In this document: positions 60,853 through 64,000 of the stretch, in pieces
Layout of the letters: each line of letters opens with the position of its first letter
Numbering within the stretch: the first letter of the stretch is position 1
The notes under the pieces: model-generated
Told to the model about the DNA's origin: nothing
The model's database searches: none
Seen by the model: only the letters and a program-made list of their open reading frames with translations
Translations under genes and position numbers: made by a program
Assembly: GCF_013618635.1 (NCBI RefSeq)
Contig: NZ_JABLSJ010000002.1
Span: 186,001 to 250,000 of the forward strand
Length of the DNA stretch: 64,000 nt
Source: Thalassobacillus sp. CUG 92003
Lineage (GTDB): Bacteria > Bacillota > Bacilli > Bacillales > Halobacillaceae
Reading direction: 5' to 3'

Positions 60853-62360
60853 TGGAGGCTTTATCCGGAAATATTTTATGGTTTATTGCTAGCCTGCTGG
60901 CTGTTTATTTTATATTCGTATCGTGGATTGGTAAACGAGGTGCTAAATACAGCCGCTCCATGAGAGGATTCGCCACTGCCAGAGGCCGCGTCAACCCGTG
61001 GATAGTCGGATCCAGTTTCGCAGCAACTTACGCAAGTGCGAATTTATTCATCGGCGTGCCCGGTCTGGCGTATGAATACGGCACTGCTGTGCTTTGGTAT
61101 ACGCTCGGGTGTTTTGGGGTCTCGTGGATCGGATTGCTGCTATTCGCCAAAACATTTTGGAAGTATGGCAAAAGAATGGGAGGCGTCTCGACGCTGCCCG
61201 AATGGTTAGGCAAGCGGTATAACAGCAAGCTGTTGCAGGTCATTGTGGCGTTGCTCGTTTTGTTCAACGTGTACTATATCGTCGGGCAAAATGTCGGATT
61301 GGCGACCATTTTTGAAACCGTACTTGGTGTTCCCTACGCATGGGGGGTCATTCTCGGGGTCACCATCACGATTCTGTACATCGGCCTTGGCGGAGCTTAT
61401 GCGCAATTGATCAGTGATGGCATTCAGGGGTTGATTATGGCCTTTACATCTGTGTTGATTCTCGTATCCCTGTTATGGACAGTAGGAGGCGGGTTCGGCG
61501 TTTTCGGAGAACTTACGAACCGGCTCGCAGGCATTGACCCTAACCTGGTCAGCCCGATTTCTGAAGGTGGCCCCTACAACAGTGTTCTCGCCATCATGGC
61601 CGTTCAATTTTTACTATTCAGCTTTGTATTGATGCCTCATCTACTAAACAAAGTCCTATCCTTGGAAACAGAAGAACAGCTGAGACCATTCACGCTATCG
61701 GCCGGACTGACGTTGTTTTTAATCTCGACGTTAATGGTCATCGGCGGGTTGGCAGCAAGAGTGCTGGCTCCTGCACTCGATAGCGCGGACAAAGCGATTC
61801 CAGTGTATTTAATCGAAGCGTTTCCGCCCGTCATCGTAGCCGTTCTCATTGTAGGGATCATCTCTGCTATTTTATCAAGTACGGATAGTCTTTATTTAGG
61901 TGTTACATCGAGCATCGGCAATGACATCTATAAAGTGATTGCACCGGTTTTAGCTAAAGGGAAAATAGCCAAGGAAACGTTGGATAAACGGTCTGTCTTA
62001 GTAGCCAAAGCTTCACTCGTATTCATCGGCCTGGTTACGCTCTATATATCACTGGATCGGCCGGATTCCTTATCCATCTTAATTCAATTCAGTTTCTCAG
62101 CTATCATCAGCGGTATTATTGCGCCGATTACACTCGGCTATTTTTGGGATAAAGCCAACCATTACGGTGCGATAGCAGCCGTGATTACAGGCGCATCCTT
62201 ATACGTGCTGTTTACGAGTCAGAATATCATCGCCAATATTTATTTGGCTATGTTCTTCAGTTCAGTCGCAGGGTTCCTTGTGATGTTTGTAGCAGGCTTC
62301 TTAGGCTCAGCATCTTCACATGAATGGGAAGAGAAAGAAGCCCTGCAGAAGAATGCGTGA
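60852..62360 (+). CDS. Sodium:solute symporter family transporter
   Basis: A 502-residue membrane protein with about 13 hydrophobic segments, of the SSS family (PutP/ActP-like). Motifs include ATYASANLFIGVPGLAYEYG, the ISDGIQGLIM segment and SAILSSTDSLYLGVTSSIGNDIY, which carries the Na+-site serines. Its start overlaps the accessory peptide stop. Downstream of an acyl-CoA synthetase it probably brings in the carboxylate that this enzyme activates. Confidence 0.92.
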   Translation: MEALSGNILWFIASLLAVYFIFVSWIGKRGAKYSRSMRGFATARGRVNPWIVGSSFAATYASANLFIGVPGLAYEYGTAVLWYTLGCFGVSWIGLLLFAKTFWKYGKRMGGVSTLPEWLGKRYNSKLLQVIVALLVLFNVYYIVGQNVGLATIFETVLGVPYAWGVILGVTITILYIGLGGAYAQLISDGIQGLIMAFTSVLILVSLLWTVGGGFGVFGELTNRLAGIDPNLVSPISEGGPYNSVLAIMAVQFLLFSFVLMPHLLNKVLSLETEEQLRPFTLSAGLTLFLISTLMVIGGLAARVLAPALDSADKAIPVYLIEAFPPVIVAVLIVGIISAILSSTDSLYLGVTSSIGNDIYKVIAPVLAKGKIAKETLDKRSVLVAKASLVFIGLVTLYISLDRPDSLSILIQFSFSAIISGIIAPITLGYFWDKANHYGAIAAVITGASLYVLFTSQNIIANIYLAMFFSSVAGFLVMFVAGFLGSASSHEWEEKEALQKNA

Positions 62361-62386
62361 CCAAGCCATGAAAGGTGGAAAATGAA

Positions 62387-63583
62387 ATGGTTTATCACCC
62401 CTACGTAACAACAACAAAACAACAGGAGATGCTGGAACGTATCAACCCCTTAGTAGAGCGATTCCACGAACGTGCCGGGGAAATAGATGAACAAGGCCGT
62501 TTTCCTTTTGAAAACGTGGAAGAGCTGAAGTCCGCCGGTTATTTATCGTTAACCGTTCCGAAAAAATACGGCGGTGAAGGAATCGATTTATACGATTACG
62601 TGCTCTTGCAGGAACGGCTTGCCGAAGGAGACGGGTCGACCGCTTTATCGGTGGGCTGGCACCTGGGAAGTGTTTTAGAAATCGAGGAAAGCAATACGTG
62701 GCATCCCGCCACTTTTGGCACCGTATGTGACAAAGTGGTACAGGAAAAAGCGTTGCTTAACCGAGCAGCCACAGAAAAAGGTACGGGAAGTCCGACTAGA
62801 GGAGGGATGCCGGCAACCCAGGCCATACACAACGGCAATGGATGGGAGATCTCGGGTCGGAAATCCTTTACGTCTATGGCGGTCGCCCTCGACTACTCGC
62901 TCGTCACCGCGCAAATTGAAGACACTGACCGTATCGGTGTCTTTCTGATCAATCATCGTCTCCAAGGTGTGCACGTTGAAGACACATGGAATATGATCGC
63001 GATGCGCGGCACCAGAAGTGACGATTTGGTGCTCGATCACGTGCATGTACCGGAAGACGCTTTGGTCGAAGAAGAGAACCAGGCATCAGGCCCCTCCTTG
63101 CCCAAAGCCTGGCTGCTTCACATCCCGGCCTGTTATTTAGGCATTGCCCGTGCCGCGCGCAATTACGCAATTCATTTTGCTGAAACCTATCAACCGAATA
63201 GCCTGCCTGGCCCGATTAAAGAAGTGCCGGAAGTGCAGCGCAAAATTGGTGAAATGGAGCTATCCCTATTCCAGGCACGAGAAATGCTCTACTCCGTTGC
63301 GGCCCGCTGGGTCAATCATCCCGAGAAACGGTACGAAATGGCGACAGAACTCGGGGCCGTCAAACACACCGCTACCAATCATGCTGCCAGTGTGGTCGAT
63401 ATGGCAATGAGGATTGTTGGTGCACGCAGCCTAGCACAGGATAACCCGTTGCAACGTTACTACCGGGACGTCCGCTCCGGCTTGCATAACCCACCGATGG
63501 ACGATGCAGTCATCAACGCATTAGCAAAACAAGCGTTAACCGAGGAAGAGAAGAATGATAGCCGAACGGCTCGATCATCTTAA
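62387..63583 (+). CDS. Acyl-CoA dehydrogenase family flavoprotein
   Basis: A protein of about 398 residues (ATG 62387; in-frame GTG 62375 is an alternative). It has the N-terminal helical domain (FENVEELKSAGYLSLTVPKKYGGEGIDL), the beta domain (GWEISGRKSFTSMA, MIAMRGTRSDDLVLDHVHVP) and the C-terminal helix bundle ending in RIVGARSLAQDNPLQRYYRDVRSG. It resembles acyl-CoA dehydrogenases and the related sulfur-scavenging flavoproteins (SfnB/DszC-like). The usual catalytic glutamate cannot be placed with certainty. It ends the cluster begun by the YuiH-like gene. Confidence 0.87.
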   Translation: MVYHPYVTTTKQQEMLERINPLVERFHERAGEIDEQGRFPFENVEELKSAGYLSLTVPKKYGGEGIDLYDYVLLQERLAEGDGSTALSVGWHLGSVLEIEESNTWHPATFGTVCDKVVQEKALLNRAATEKGTGSPTRGGMPATQAIHNGNGWEISGRKSFTSMAVALDYSLVTAQIEDTDRIGVFLINHRLQGVHVEDTWNMIAMRGTRSDDLVLDHVHVPEDALVEEENQASGPSLPKAWLLHIPACYLGIARAARNYAIHFAETYQPNSLPGPIKEVPEVQRKIGEMELSLFQAREMLYSVAARWVNHPEKRYEMATELGAVKHTATNHAASVVDMAMRIVGARSLAQDNPLQRYYRDVRSGLHNPPMDDAVINALAKQALTEEEKNDSRTARSS

Positions 63584-63775
63584 CGTGAAAAATATAAATT
63601 TTTTTCACTCATTTGGTTCTATTTTTAAAAGTTGGGAATAATATAGAGTATAATACTTTATTTCCTCCTAACTTCCATAGAACCTATGTGGAGAGGGCGA
63701 CAGTCATTGTCGCCTCTTTTCTTGTGGGCAATGAGCAGCCCCAGCAGGAGCCCCCCTAATTCCAGATCAGTACAC
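63584..63775. other. Intergenic stretch with a terminator-like hairpin
   Basis: An AT-rich part (63584-63665) is followed by GAGGGCGAC/GTCGCCTC with TTTT (63693-63720), a likely terminator for the acyl-CoA dehydrogenase transcript. No gene is seen. Confidence 0.55.
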
Positions 63776-63814
63776 AAAAACGCCGAACTGATTTACAATC
63801 AGTTCGGCGTTTTT
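63776..63814. terminator. Bidirectional terminator (GCCGAACTGATT family)
   Basis: AAAAACGCCGAACTGATT and AATCAGTTCGGCGTTTTT form an 18-bp perfect stem with a 3-base loop, just beyond the partial opuAA-like gene. Confidence 0.88.
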
Positions 63815-63829
63815 GTGATTTATTCTGTG

Positions 63830-64000
63830 TTATGATTCGCTGACGGTATTGTCTTCCGTTTCTTGTTCAGAGACAAGGCTGGAGAGGACATGGACACGGA
63901 GGATCAGGCCTTCCAACTTGTTATTCTCATTAATGACAGCTAACGGAAATTTAGCCTCTAATGCTTTCGGAATGATGTCTTGGACGTATTCTTGCTTATC
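63830..64000 (-). CDS. Glycine betaine ABC transporter ATP-binding protein, C-terminal CBS part
   Basis: The gene is cut by the right edge; 56 residues and a stop are visible. The end reads KQEYVQDIIPKALEAKFPLAVINEN, then LEGLILRVHVLSSLVSEQE. This matches the last CBS repeat of OpuAA/ProV-type ATPases, where the CBS module senses ionic strength. Uptake of glycine betaine or related osmolytes fits a salt-adapted organism. The ATPase domain is outside the window. Confidence 0.78.
   Translation of the reverse strand, partial: DKQEYVQDIIPKALEAKFPLAVINENNKLEGLILRVHVLSSLVSEQETEDNTVSES

Noticed and set aside
63600..63665. Promoter or origin-like AT-rich element
   Set aside because: No box pair with proper spacing and no DnaA-box cluster could be identified.

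Overview
The window looks like chromosomal DNA of a low-to-medium GC Firmicute of the family Bacillaceae, most likely a halophilic or halotolerant genus related to Halobacillus, Virgibacillus or Bacillus. The evidence is Bacillus-type strong Shine-Dalgarno sequences, a tyrosine T-box leader, an S-box (SAM-I) riboswitch, SipW/TasA matrix genes, LrgAB, and the C-terminal CBS end of a glycine-betaine OpuAA-type ATPase at the right edge. Genus-level assignment is inference. No rRNA, tRNA, CRISPR array, transposase or phage gene was seen.

Left part (1-12.7 kb) is a biofilm and surface island. After the end of a TRAP transporter comes a YdaL-YdaM-YdaJ-like exopolysaccharide cluster. Then follow a TapA-like protein, SipW signal peptidase and TasA/CalY fibre protein, an LPQTG-anchored camelysin-like protein, a small zinc-ribbon protein and a class D sortase. 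A PAS-PAS-GGDEF diguanylate cyclase and a very unusual HTH protein follow. The exopolysaccharide cluster and the TapA-like operon both have copies of a GTTCTTT/AAAGAAC box upstream, the known core of SinR operators. The HTH protein fuses an XRE-type DNA-binding domain to a shrunken F1-ATPase beta subunit that has lost its Walker A lysine. It sits behind its own set of CGTAAT repeats and is the most novel gene seen.

Middle part: an amidase, then (minus strand) a p-aminobenzoyl-glutamate/N-acyl amino acid utilisation cluster. It contains three M20 hydrolases, an uncommon regulator and an AbgT transporter, with one shared operator motif in front of both transcription units. Next come a GNAT, a LysM-SleB hydrolase, a zinc alcohol dehydrogenase, a YqaE/Pmp3 peptide and tyrS with its T-box. 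A complete catabolic operon of unknown substrate follows (26.7-34.6 kb): UbiX, cyclic amidohydrolase, UbiD, TctCBA transporter, IclR regulator and cyclase-family hydrolase. Then come a kinase of the streptomycin/hydroxyurea type, a frameshifted NERD gene, a serine hydrolase, PadR-ChrA, LrgAB, a two-component system, pabA-pabBC and asnB.

Right part: a broken lipoprotein gene, quinone-oxidoreductase-like and SRPBCC genes, ALDH-DUF779, DeoR-HAD and an MtnE-like aminotransferase. Last is a SAM-riboswitch-led group: a YuiH-like molybdopterin oxidoreductase, thiolase, acyl-CoA synthetase, a 31-residue symporter accessory peptide, a Na+ symporter and an acyl-CoA dehydrogenase. This may be a sulfur-responsive organic acid pathway. 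Intergenic DNA carries three kinds of dispersed repeat: long hairpin elements, arrays with a 20-bp period of TTTATGCG-like words, and a family of GCCGAACTGATT terminators.
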